In this document: positions 1-10,147 of the stretch, piece by piece
How positions within the stretch are numbered: the first letter of the stretch is position 1
Layout of the letters: each line of letters starts with the position of its first letter
Made by a program: the position numbers and the translations under genes
Notes under the pieces: model-generated
Seen by the model: only the letters and a program-made list of their open reading frames with translations
What the model was told of the DNA's origin: nothing
Databases searched by the model: none
Assembly (NCBI GenBank): GCA_933210815.1
Contig: OW119923.1
Coordinates: 12,205,529-12,269,528 of the forward strand
DNA length: 64,000 nucleotides
Reading direction: 5' to 3'
From: Meta bourneti
Lineage: Eukaryota; Arthropoda; Arachnida; Araneae; Tetragnathidae

Positions 1-975
1 GTACAATCTGTTATTATTAATTCTTGTTCCACAGTTTTCCAAAATCCTTGAATGGTTTTCGGTCGACGTTTCGATAATTCTCTTTTTAAAAGTCCAAAAG
101 TCCATGGGTGAGACATCTGCAGATTTAGCAGGAATATCAGTAAAGTGCATTTATTGACTTGATACCAGTTTCTTGTTCCATTTTTTCTACGAATTTAACA
201 GTGGATTTAGATGTGTGGCTGCTTGCTTTGTCCTCATGCAGTTCTACTGATTGTTGGCACTTTGGGTAAAGATATAGTATTTCTTTTTTTAATATTGGGG
301 TAAAATAGGGTCTTGATAATATGTGGGAGTTGATCTTTACATTTCCCCCTCCTTTTTACTTTTAATTTTCCTTTATATGCAAAACCGGCAACAATCAAAT
401 CTCTTAGAGAAAGTTCTCACGTTAAAGTTACAAAATTAAACCACGTTTTAAGATTTTTCTCCTCTTTTATGATAATAAATTGTTCTTTTTTATTGCAATC
501 TTTTAAATACACCCACGCCTCGTCTATTGTCACAACATTTTTCCATCTTTCTCCAGCTAAATGCTTCTCATACAGAATTCTGCTTTCTGCAATATGTCGT
601 GGAGATAGACGATGAACATTGTATTTTTTGGCCTTAAGATTCAAATCACTGTTAATTATTTTATTTGCAGTTGAAACTGAACTTTAATGACTTTGTAATA
701 GTCCTTTGACTTGGCGGATTCTCTTTTAAAATTAAAGATCTCACCTTACAAATATTCTCAGAAATTCCTTTCTTTTTTGGATACGTATTTGGAAGTATTT
801 TTCCACTTTTACGCGCGGTTTTTTCCTTGTCATTAATAATATTACTTATCGTACTTTAGATATCGAAAAACCATGACTTTTACAGTGTTTTTAAATAATT
901 GAATAAGCATAATTCTCTTCGGAAAGAGCGGAAATATAGCCTTCCATCCATTGCTTATTTAAAAGCGCCATTTTG
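1..975 (-). pseudogene. Broken mariner-type transposase
   Basis: Read on the minus strand, the copy starts near 970 with a short helix-rich stretch (MALLNKQWMEGYISALSEEN) typical of an N-terminal HTH, then hits a stop and frame breaks. The middle part (644-417) contains VVTIDEAWVYL, matching the first catalytic Asp block of IS630/Tc1/mariner DDE enzymes. A third frame (about 290-170) contains HEDKASSHTSKST, matching the second catalytic Asp/His block. At least two frame changes and several stops separate these parts, so it is dead. Its C-terminal end runs toward or past the window start. I saw no clear terminal inverted repeats. Confidence 0.72.
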
Positions 976-1639
976 AAAGTAAACAAAACTCTGAGTTAGT
1001 AGACAATAAGTTATACTTTAACTATTTAACTGCTGCGAAAATAAAATTATTTCGTAGTATATAATTTTTTTACAGCTCATCAAAATCATTCAAAAAATGT
1101 CCGAACAGCCTCTGTATTTATCATAATTAAATATCCTATTCTAAACAAGTCTGTTGATTTCGATGCAGCCCACACATATCCCGATATCATTTGATAAAAC
1201 CTTTTCATTTCATTTGCAGCGATTATAAGTATGAAAGAATGTACCAAACATGCTACTCTTAGATTATTTGTCAATGAAATATCTTAGAATTAATTAGGTA
1301 TTTTATCTTGTACTAAAAATGAAATTGCTGCAAATTAATCTATTTACCTTTGAAATCAAGCCTTTACCATCTAAGTTTAATAAAACAATTTGGACTAGTG
1401 GAATTAATGTGTGGTGGGGCGATATCAGGTAATTGTCGGGGAGGGTTTTGGTTTGGTTGGTCGTTGGGGGGGGGGGGGGGCGCCAAGGCGAGTTCTTGCC
1501 CCGGGTGGAAACTAGCCTAGTTACGTCTCTGTGCCTACGCATGACGTGGAGGGTAATAATAATGGGAGGGTCCCACTCTTCCTCTCATCTTAAACACGTT
1601 GTTTGTTCTTTCGTTTACTCCATAGTATTCGAATTTCAA
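976..1639. other. Unassigned flank with poly-G run
   Basis: No gene recognised. AT-rich to about 1,420, then a GC-richer block with a run of 14 G at about 1467-1480. The GC-richer block appears to continue on the far side of the hAT element, after 4,871. Confidence 0.5.
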
Positions 1640-1855
1640 ACGGTCTACAGGGGTCGTACTTGTCCTGAAATTCCTGAAAAAAAATAATACGTCCTGAAAT
1701 GTCCTTAATTTTTGTATTTTGTCCTTAAATTCCTGAAATTTTCTCCGACATTAAATGTTTACCCGTTAAAGCGTCCATTTTCCCTCTTTTGCTCGTCCCC
1801 TTACGGACGGCCTGCCTTATCTATGACGGACGAATAAAAAACACCCAAGTTTGCC

Positions 1856-2188
1856 ATGACATCATACGCTGCTTCTTCCTCAACCAATGATGTGTTAGCA
1901 TCTCCCCATCCGAATTTATGTCTAGTCAAACTCCTCGCGTTGTTTTTAAAAGTGCCTCGAAATACAAAATTTTCAGAAACGTGGATTTCTTCTGAAAGAA
2001 CAGATGAAAACTGTGATTTAATCAGTAGCTGGTGCCGAGGATGTTCGGAAGACAAGTTCGCCGGATTTTGAAAAGTATGTGATAAGAAGTTCAGCGTTGC
2101 AAATATGGGATTTGCTCAACTAATATCTCATGCTAAGTGTTCAAAACATCAAAAAAGAATAAAAGAACCGAAAGGGTAAAGATGTAGA
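1856..2188 (+). pseudogene. BED-like zinc finger of the hAT element
   Basis: The frame from 1856 ends in DKFAGF, then TGA at 2069-2071, and continues in the same frame as KVCDKKFSVANMGFAQLISH and on through a Cys-x3-His (CSKHQ). The spacing fits a BED-type C2H2 finger (C-x2-C ... H-x5-H), and the TGA falls exactly where the first Cys would be, so this is probably a nonsense mutation of a Cys codon. The frame stops again at TAA near 2177. It would be the DNA-binding N-terminus of the transposase that follows. Confidence 0.55.
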
Positions 2189-2380
2189 ATCCGAGGCAAG
2201 TTTGTCGCCAAATCAAGATGGCGTCCAAAGCCAGTATGTTCGTTAAAAAAACCTGGGACTTTCCTACGCGAAAAACCTTTTGCATAGGGTTGCCATAAAG
2301 CTGGATCAAAACACCAAGATTACCATGTTTGGCAATAAATCGCTAGTGCCTCGGATTCGACATTTCCACCAATTCTTGAA

Positions 2381-4105
2381 TTGATTCTGAATATAATTTC
2401 AGACAATGGACTAAGCATTGATAAAGTCATTCAATGCTCTGTGGATGGTCCTAAAGTCAATCTATCATTTCTGAAAAAGTTAAATGCACATTTAAATTCA
2501 TTGGGCATTCCAAATTTAATTGATGTTGGAATGTGTAGTCTGCACGTCGTTCACAATGCCATGAGAAAGGGTATGGAAGAACTAGACTGTGATATAGACA
2601 GATTTGCATTGGATATTTTTCAGTGGTTTAAGTTGTCAGCAGCGAGAAGAGGACTTTCACAAAGTTCAGATTGAAACATTGGTGGATTCTGCTGCAGACC
2701 ATGTGTTTAGGAGGCATGTTGAAAGCAGATGGTTAACTCTAGGCCCTGTTTGTGAGAGGATAATTGAGCAATATCCTGCTCTTCAAGAATATTTTCTTAT
2801 TATTGAGAAGAAGAATAGTGAAAAATGATGTAAAGTTTCAAAATTTTTGAGATCTGATAAATTTACTATATTTACATTTCACTGTTTTTTGCTAATACTT
2901 TTGTGTCATATCTCACACTGTTCCAGATGGAGACTCCCCTGATTTATATTTTGTTTAGCAAGCAGAATGCATTAGTGAGGAACATAATGCATAATTTTAT
3001 AAAAACTGATGTTGTTGGAATAAAAGAAGGGTTGCCCCTTTGCAATGTTAATTGTGGTGAAGCCAGTTCTTGGTTACCCCTAAAACGTATTGAAGTTGGT
3101 TTAAGGAGCAAAGAAATTGCTCGTTTGGCCAGATCATAAAAATTTCCTCCACAACATCCGAAGTGTGTACATAAAAACATGCAACTATTTACAGAAAAAA
3201 TTGCCTCTTTCCAGTCCATTATTGCATGACCTGCAATATATACATCCATCTAAACAACAGGATTCCAAATCAAAGGAGGCTATAACCCGCCTTGCTGATC
3301 ACCTGTTAAAGGTCACAAAAACAAACCAATTCTGTGATGCTGTGAAATTTGAGGTACAAATTCACCTATGCGAGAATGTAGAGAAAGAACTTGCTTCTTT
3401 CGAAATAAGTCACGACATTTGTCATTACTGGGAACAAATACCACAAATGAAAGACCTTTCTGGAGTACGAAAGTATGATCATCTGACGAAATTAGTTAAG
3501 GCATGTTTAACTTTATCTCATGGCAATTCGACACCAGAGCGTGGATTTTCATCCAACAATGCGATTGTTACTCAAGAAAGCTCATCACTGTCAGATATAG
3601 GTATTCGATCATTGCGTGTTTGCAAAGATATTTTGCAAAGACAAAATTCTATATCAGATTTGATTACAAAGGAGTTGATTAAATTTATGCAGAAAGCACA
3701 TGCTGAGTATACATCGTATTTGGAGCAGTTGAGAAAGGAGAAAGAAAATAATTCTAGGAAAAGAAAGCTAGAATTAGAAAAAGAAGAAGCAAGGAATCTT
3801 AAGAGGGAGAAAGAAGCACTTAATGATGTATTTGCTGCTCTTAATTTGCAAGAAAATGAACATCTAAGAGATGAAGCTGCTGCTCATCATCTAATGAAAG
3901 ATGCATCTGAGAAATTAAATGATGCTGTAAAGAATAATGACTTTCAAGCCGTAAAAGTTGCCCAGATAATGTTGGAAGCTGCTAATGAAAAAATAAAATT
4001 AGTATCACAAAAGCTAGCAGCTACTAGACAAAAAATTGCAGAAATTAAAAAAGAAACTACGATAAATTTTTATTTTATTCTAAAGAACATTGCTTCTACT
4101 TTTAA
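2381..4105 (+). pseudogene. hAT transposase body with dimerisation domain
   Basis: Three open segments in different frames (2381-2674, 2604-2828, 2903-3139) lead into a 349-codon frame (3117-4166). The order matches hAT transposases: the Asp-rich CSVDGPKVN block, the CSLHVVHNA block, ESRWLTLGPVCERI, TPLIYILF, and the C-terminal dimerisation signature LSHGNSTPERGFSSNNAI. Frame breaks lie near 2645, 2825 and 3120, so it cannot make a full protein. After the dimerisation domain come about 110 charged, Lys/Glu/Ala-rich residues that look like a coiled coil, longer than most hAT tails I know. The last ~20 residues of the frame are probably noncoding. Confidence 0.75.
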
Positions 4106-4505
4106 CCACCATAACACGAGTTCCAATTCTCCCTCTTTCTTCTTCTTATTATTATTTTTTAATTAATGACATTACAATTTTTGTTTTGAAATTTTGTGCA
4201 AATATTTTTTTACCGTTATACACAAAAAAATATGTAAAATTGAGGCAGAATCGGTTTTGTGATCCTTGATTTATCGCCGGGAACCTTGCAAATTTACAGA
4301 TTGTAGCCCAATTTGGGGTTCCTTTATTGTGGTGATGAATTCTTGGGCAGTGTATAAACTTAAGTAAAAGATTAATTAACTTTAAAATATGAAAATTTAC
4401 ATTTGATTTTTTTAGTTGAATTATTTGTATTTGTATAATAATACATTGTATGCTGACTATGTCATCAGTCCTACATGCAATATTATTTTTCTTTCTTTTT
4501 TCTTT

Positions 4506-4541
4506 CTGACCTATGATTTTTAAACAAAAATCATAGGTCAG
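4506..4541. repeat. 36-bp palindrome at MITE edge
   Basis: Arms 4506-4521 and 4526-4541 are exact reverse complements (16 bp; CTGACCTATGATTTTT) around the loop AAAC. The right arm overlaps the left end of the nested MITE, so it may be an element junction. Confidence 0.8.
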
Positions 4542-4754
4542 GTGGAGTAAAATGATCATAATAATTAGCCTAAAAAAAGTAATAGTTAAACAGATTTATT
4601 GTTTAAAAAAAGCAAATAAAAATTGTAGCAACTCTCAGATAGTTTAAAGTAAAATATGTGTCAGAAGTGTAAATATTTTATATAATTTTAGGAGTGTAGC
4701 TTAGCAAAGTTGAAAAAAGCCAATTTCATGGTCATTTTACCCCACCTGACCCTA
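4534..4754. mobile_element. Small MITE nested in the hAT element
   Basis: The ends are inverted repeats: TAGGTCAGGTGGAGTAAAAT at 4534 and the reverse complement of TAGGGTCAGGTGGGGTAAAA ending at 4754, differing by one base and one indel over about 23 bp. The 221-bp interior is AT-rich and noncoding. Superfamily not assigned. Confidence 0.6.
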
Positions 4755-4871
4755 CTTAAGCTTGAATAACAAAAGAGGTCATATTGCGTTAACTGAGTTT
4801 TCGTAATTTATTGTCCTGAAATTTACTAAAAATGCTGTCCTGAAATTTGAAATTTGGCAGTACTACCCCTG

Positions 4872-5200
4872 GGTCTATCTTGGCGGCGGAAGTTGCCCAG
4901 AACATCGGGTTGAGCGGAGCCAAGAAGGCGACCTGCGGTCGCCTCACCGGCTCTGTTCCCTATGGGTGGGTATGGACGAGCCATACAACCAATGTGGGTG
5001 GCAGAACCTACCACTCGAACCTGCCTCAACGCGGGATGTGAGGGGGTCGCCTGCAGCGACCAAGCCCTGTTCCTCCTCGTAGACTATGTGGCGCCAGCAG
5101 TTTTCGCGATAGACAGGGACCGAATTTTGTTGACCTCATCTTTGTTAATACTTTGTAGGCGTGCATATATAAAAAAATACAAATGACTCGGAGTCTTCGT
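4872..5200. other. GC-rich block of unknown role
   Basis: Clearly GC-richer than its surroundings, with two short palindromes: GCGACC-TGC-GGTCGC near 4928 and GTCGC-CTGCA-GCGAC near 5046. Neither strand gives a recognisable protein. It looks like the second half of the GC-richer sequence at 1430-1640, split by the hAT insertion. Confidence 0.45.
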
Positions 5201-5510
5201 ATTGTTATCGGTTGATTGATTTTTTTATGACGCAAGGGGCAAGTCTATTCAAGCTGCGCCAAACTATCAGTAATTGAGAAAAGAAAATCAGAATTTTTCC
5301 GTAAATTGGAAAACGTTCTTGCAAATCGAAACGTTTAAATTCTCTCCCCAGTGGCAACTAATAATGTTCCACATCTGAACCATCTCAAGTAGTTTTCAGA
5401 ACAGATATGAGGTGCCTAGGACAAAACAAATACGCAAGCGAAAGTAATAATTTTTTTAGATTTTAATGTCATTTTTAAGTCAACAAAATGGTTATTAAGT
5501 CAATAAAACG

Positions 5511-5572
5511 ACGATCCGTGATCCATCCCGAAGAGAAAGATCCGAGGACAACACCAGGTAATTTTGAATCAC
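5511..5572 (-). repeat. SINE-1 internal fragment
   Basis: GATCCGTGATCCATCCCGAA to about 5572 matches the middle of the SINE-1 family described below, with several mismatches. An old fragment without visible duplications. Confidence 0.6.
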
Positions 5573-6120
5573 GTTATGCAATAGGGAGTTGCCCTTTATA
5601 AAAGTTTATAAACACAAAAAACGCACACCGGGATTACCACTTGGAAAGTAAAATTGGTTTGTAAAACAGGTTAATATTATATGATCTATCTAAACACGTT
5701 TAAAACAAAAAATACAAGTCGAAAAATCACTTTCGCTTTTCAACACATTAGTTTTATGGTGGGATTCTTATTTTCGAGATGTCTTTAAAATCGTAATACC
5801 TGACTTAATGAGATCCCTTTTCAACTTATAGAGAGCATGACACACACCCGATCCGAATTTCCTTTTCATAGTGAAATATGTCCAAACATTTGAAATTTTG
5901 CTTTCCACTTTGTAAAATTTGGTTTTAAAATAAAGTTAAAAGCATTGCAAATCCTAAGAACGAGTAGAGGCGACACCACCAGAGAGAAATTTGGACAGCA
6001 AAATCTTGATCAGCAATATTAAAAAAAAATTTAATTTGTTTAAAACTAAAAATTCATCATTATGTCATTGCCTAACAATTTTAAATTTCACAATTATTAC
6101 GCTTATCTCCTCGCAAATTC
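5573..6120. other. No feature seen
   Basis: AT-rich sequence with stops in all frames; nothing recognised. Confidence 0.4.
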
Positions 6121-6124
6121 ATCA

Positions 6125-6615
6125 GACGTCGGGGCTTGGTTCAGTCGAGAACAGTTCCTGGAGCAGTCATCGAGAACAGAGAACTGCTCCGAGATGAGAG
6201 AACTACTCCGAGAACGGAGAACAAGGTCGGATCAGTTTGAGAGCAGGAATCGATTCCTTCGGTAAATTTGATTCCTGCTCTCAAGCAGGAAGTAGTCTCA
6301 AAGCAGGGAGTAGGTTTATGGATAGAGAACGGATGAATGAATCAACAGGAAACAGTGAGTCACGAACTATAGATATGAACAGCTGGGACTTACCATAATT
6401 TAGAATATACGAAAATTTTTGCGAACTTAGAAAATTCGAGAAAAGAGAACTTTGCAAAATGCCCACCTGTTTAAAGTCGAAGTATAAAAAAATTGCAATG
6501 TTTCTTTTAACAAAAAGAACCGAGAACAGGTTTTTGTAAAATGTGGGAACAGGCTGTTCCCGTTCTTTTTGAAGAACAGGTGAAAAAGAACAGTTCGTTA
6601 TTTTTTCCCCATCCC
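6125..6615. mobile_element. GAACAG-rich nonautonomous element, likely
   Basis: Many copies of GAACAG/GAACGG in both orientations cluster here. There is an exact 15-bp inverted repeat (6237-6251 and 6270-6284) with an 18-base loop, and a 17-bp palindrome GGGAACAG-G-CTGTTCCC near 6544. The right edge ends in CCCCATCCCTA. Dense short subterminal repeats are typical of nonautonomous hAT elements, but no matching left end or duplication was found. Confidence 0.45.
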
Positions 6616-6840
6616 TAATAACGAATTTAATAAAATTACTTAAAAGGCATACATGGGCCGTGCACAAATTTCAACAGCAGTCCTTTTAGCTGCATCAAAG
6701 GAGAGTGACGTGAGTATTATTCTAGGAGCCGAGAGCGAATGAAATTTAATCCCCGTTGCAAAATCACAGCTATTCCTTTTTTTAACCAATTGCAGGAACC
6801 CGAACAAGGAAAAATGTAGTTCAGATATTTCACCGAAGTC

Positions 6841-6914
6841 ATGTTCTGATTCAAGCTCATTCGCTTTGTGTAAACGGAAGCAGAACTGGTGTTCTGATTC
6901 AAGCTCATTCGCTG
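6841..6914 (+). repeat. 24-bp direct repeat, about 51-bp spacing
   Basis: TGTTCTGATTCAAGCTCATT and the following CGCT occur twice, near 6842 and near 6892. A simple local duplication. Confidence 0.7.
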
Positions 6915-7787
6915 AGCCTAATCAATAAAGTATGTGCAAACGATTTTAACGAAATAAATTAAATTAAATTAAACTATTTATGCGCTCCGACAGAATACTT
7001 CATTTCTGTTCCTTTTTCAAATTGTATAATTTATTCAAAAATGGATGATGCACCTGATCACAGACTAAATACCTGATTATGTGTGAATAAAAAAAATTTA
7101 ATGTTCCTTTTTGTTCAAATATTTTTTTCAGACTACAGACATCAACAATCTTCTAACTAATAAATCGAAAGGGCTTGTTTTGGAATATTTCGTGTTTTTA
7201 AAAAGCATTCACTTAAAAAAGAATCAACTAAAATTGAAGAAACAAGTTAGCACATTAGTAAAATTTTATAATTCACAAATGGCTTTCATAAATTAAGGTT
7301 CTCTTTAATTTCAGAAGACATTAAAAATTGCTCATTTAAAACATTTATGATAAAAATACATAAAGAATACTTAACTTTTAATTAGAAATACAAAGCAAAG
7401 ATACAAATGGCCTATCAAAATTCAGAGAATGAAACAGCCAAAGTAAATAAACCGGATAGGGATGTACTTAAATCAAAATCTTTCTGCTTTATCGTTTATT
7501 TGAAGCTTGTGCTATAACAGTCCTGACCCCATCTATTTCAGAATTAAAACAAACAAATCTGTTGTCATTGTTTGAATAAACAACCCCAGCACTGTAACAT
7601 AAGCTTAAAATGTACAAACAAAATAAACACTAAGTATATAATAAAAACTCCAAAACAAAAATAAGAAAGTCACCTAGTTCAGTTGTAATGGAAACGAAGC
7701 TAAATCGGTTGCCAAGATCGTGGTGCGGGACTCCCACCAAGGGCGCCACCGTTTATGCAATTTCCCATGTTATTTATCAAACCATTG
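6915..7787. other. No feature seen
   Basis: AT-rich; short frames only, none with recognisable protein character. Confidence 0.4.
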
Positions 7788-7798
7788 CTTCCTATGGC

Positions 7799-8109
7799 GG
7801 GGGGAATTTCAATTAACGTCACACTGGAGCAACACAATGGGCTATTGGTGACGGTCCGGGATCACTCCCAAAGGGAAAGATCCGAGGACAACACCACGTA
7901 ATTTTGAACCACGGTCAGATGACGAGGCAACACCTGAGCTGGCCCCCCACTCTCCAAACTTCCACACCACGCCAACGTGAGGACATTTGAGGCCACGACA
8001 GATTTAACGTGCACCAGCCCCCTTTGTACACGACGGTGTTTGGCTGGATTCGAACTCGCAACCCTTCGGTTGCAAGTCCGTTACTCTTCCAACCGGGCCA
8101 CCGCGGCCC
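7799..8109 (-). mobile_element. SINE-1, full length, with target duplication
   Basis: A full tRNA-headed SINE. Read on the minus strand it opens GGGCCGCGGTGGCCCGGTTG (A-box region) and carries the B box GAGTTCGAATCC about 60 bases in. A conserved ~190-bp body and a tail ending GTGACGTTAATTGAAAT follow. It is flanked by an exact 11-bp duplication GCTTCCTATGG (7788-7798 and 8110-8120), which shows target-primed insertion. Near identity to the copies at 30,407 and 31,908 suggests recent activity. Confidence 0.9.
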
Positions 8110-8262
8110 GCTTCCTATGGCAGTGATCCCTCTGTAGTCTATTTACTCTGTGGCATCACGAATATCAGTCAACCTTTAGTAATTGTTTTAACCTGTCAAT
8201 TAAAATACTTCTATAGTTTAAAGAACAACTTTTTAACACCTCATATCCGAAATTATATTTTA

Positions 8263-8451
8263 GTATTGGTATTTTTGGTATTTTCAATTAACGTCACACT
8301 GGAGCAACACAATGGGCTATTGGTGACGGTCCGGGATCAATCCCAGAGGGAAAGATCCGAGGACAACACCACGTAATTTTGAACCACGGTCAGATGACGA
8401 GGCAACACCTGAGCTGGCACCCCACTCTCCAAACTTCCACACCACGCCAAT
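8263..8451 (-). mobile_element. SINE-1, 5'-truncated
   Basis: Contains the tail and body but no tRNA head. It is flanked by an exact 13-bp duplication AAATTATATTTTA (8250-8262 and 8452-8464). On the element strand the tail runs into short AATACC repeats, showing the simple-repeat 3' end of this family. Confidence 0.88.
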
Positions 8452-8464
8452 AAATTATATTTTA

Positions 8465-10035
8465 ATGGAAATACAATAATGGAAAACAATTTTCACTGTA
8501 AATCTAGAATGCAGCTATAGTTTAGTCTCATAATCGATATAACATTCTACAATACTCTCAGAAATCCGTTTTTGGCAACTATAACTGTGCCGACTTCTTA
8601 AAGTTTAGGTTGAGACGGCGTTGTAGATAGAAGATGGGGTAAGATGTGTAATCTTGTAAAATTTGGTATTTTAATACAAAATCCTTGCAATATTTGTTGA
8701 TTTTATTAAACACAAAACTTATCTAATGAATAAAATTTGTTCAATCGCTAATTTACATAATTAGACTTGCGCTTTCCAAATCAGCATTATGGTATTAACC
8801 CTAACGTGCTACACGTGGCGTCATATATACTGTGTTCATTGTTCAAAATATAATGTAATTTAAATTATGTTATAGTTATCAAATTCTAAAAAGCTTGTTA
8901 AGCAAAGAGAATCGCATTAACTTGAACTTGTTAAACTTTCAATTTCTTGTAGAAATGAGCTTCGCTTGCTGTTCGTAGTGTTCGCCTTTTATGCATTCTT
9001 TGGAACCTCGAATTTTGGAATTATTCTCATCTGAAATGTTCCGAAATTCCATCATCAGAATGTATAACCCCTTAGTGATAATGAATCATGTGAATAAAGA
9101 TTTAAAATTTTTCAATTTTAGATCTTATTTCTAAGAAATGAACTTCACTGTATTCTGACCAAACAAATTTAAATTCTCTTGAAATTGATGACAATTTAAA
9201 AATTACTTTCAAGTTTGAGAAGCAACACATTATTTATGTAAGCAAGTTCTAAACCTACAATGTGGCATTGGCAACTCTTGACAAATTATTAGTGCTCTGA
9301 ATTAAAACTTTAGAGGAAATACTCTAGTTTCCTATTGTATTTGCATCCCATATGATTGGGGACCTTGTCCATAAAGCCCCAAAATCCATTCCCGTCCCCA
9401 CAAGACAGAACTGATACAAATTTACTGCACTTAAAATTTTTAAACACTATTAGGAATTTCTACCTTTCTCAAGTATTGAGCCTTAAGTAGGCAAAGTACA
9501 TTTTTAACATAAATTGCTATTTTTTTTATTCACTGAGCAGCAGTTACAAGATGTCAATTACATGCTGAGTGAACCAGTCAATAGTTGACTAGCAAGTGTA
9601 CATTCATGAAAAAATTCCTTGTGTTAATTTGCAATTGTACTTTGAAGTTTTTGTTCGTAGAATTTCCCAAGGAAAATATTTAAAGTCAGTTCTTTTAATT
9701 TAAGTTTAAAATTGAAAAAAAAAAAAGAATTTGTAAGAATTGAGATCCTCAGAACACGTACACTAAATGTGAAAATGGTCCAATTGCTGGTGAGTTATCA
9801 GGCACTGGTTGGTTAACCCTATTTAAACACTGCCTACAACAAATACAGCTTGATACAAACTAGCGCTGTATGCCATTGATCAACAACCTACATCAAAACT
9901 AGTGAATAATTATGAAATAAAAATAGTTATTTTTCTAAGTTCTACAAAAGCATGAGAATAAAAATTAAATAATAGTTTTTATATGGATTATTGTGAAAAA
10001 GAATAGGAAGATTTTAATTTTAAATGTTTCTTTTT
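8465..10035. other. RpL19 upstream region / possible intron 1
   Basis: AT-rich and noncoding. It should lie upstream of or inside intron 1 of RpL19. One weak candidate for exon 1 is ATGGG followed by GTAAGA near 8634, which would join in phase; however it encodes Gly rather than the usual Ser at position 2 and resembles a MITE end, so I do not call it. Confidence 0.4.
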
Positions 10036-10040
10036 CTCAG

Positions 10041-10147
10041 TTGTTTACGACTACAGAAGCGTTTAGCCGCTGCTGTGCTAAAATGTGGTCGAAGGAAGGT
10101 CTGGCTGGATCCAAATGAAATGAGTGAGATAGCCAATGCTAACTCAA
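10041..10147 (+). CDS. RpL19: RpL19 exon 2
   Basis: Follows the acceptor TTTTTCTCAG. The first base completes codon 2, then 35 codons run from CLRLQKRL to ANANS, ending one base into an Arg codon before the donor GTAAGT. The missing exon 1 must therefore end two bases into codon 2. Confidence 0.95.

Larger units (their letters stand above)
1648..4871 (+). mobile_element. hAT DNA transposon, degenerate
   Basis: The two ends are imperfect inverted repeats: CAGGGGTCGTACT at 1648-1660 and the reverse complement of CAGGGGTAGTACT at 4859-4871 (12 of 13 match). Both subterminal regions repeat the motif GTCCTGAAAT. The flanks share a direct GGTCTA (1642-1647 and 4872-4877), a shortened match to the 8-bp duplication expected of hAT elements. 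Inside lie a BED-like zinc-finger remnant, a broken transposase body and a nested MITE. Element type follows from the CAGGGG termini and the hAT dimerisation domain; exact boundaries are my inference. Confidence 0.75.

Noticed and set aside
4152..4559. 135-codon minus frame
   Set aside because: Overlaps the hAT 3' region and the MITE; low-complexity Ile/Lys/Asn composition.
6281..6667. 128-codon minus frame
   Set aside because: Crosses the GAACAG-rich element and lacks any protein signature.
8625..8650. ATGGG|GTAAGA as RpL19 exon 1
   Set aside because: Phase fits but the residue would be unusual, and the GGGGTAAGATG wording resembles a MITE end; not enough to annotate.
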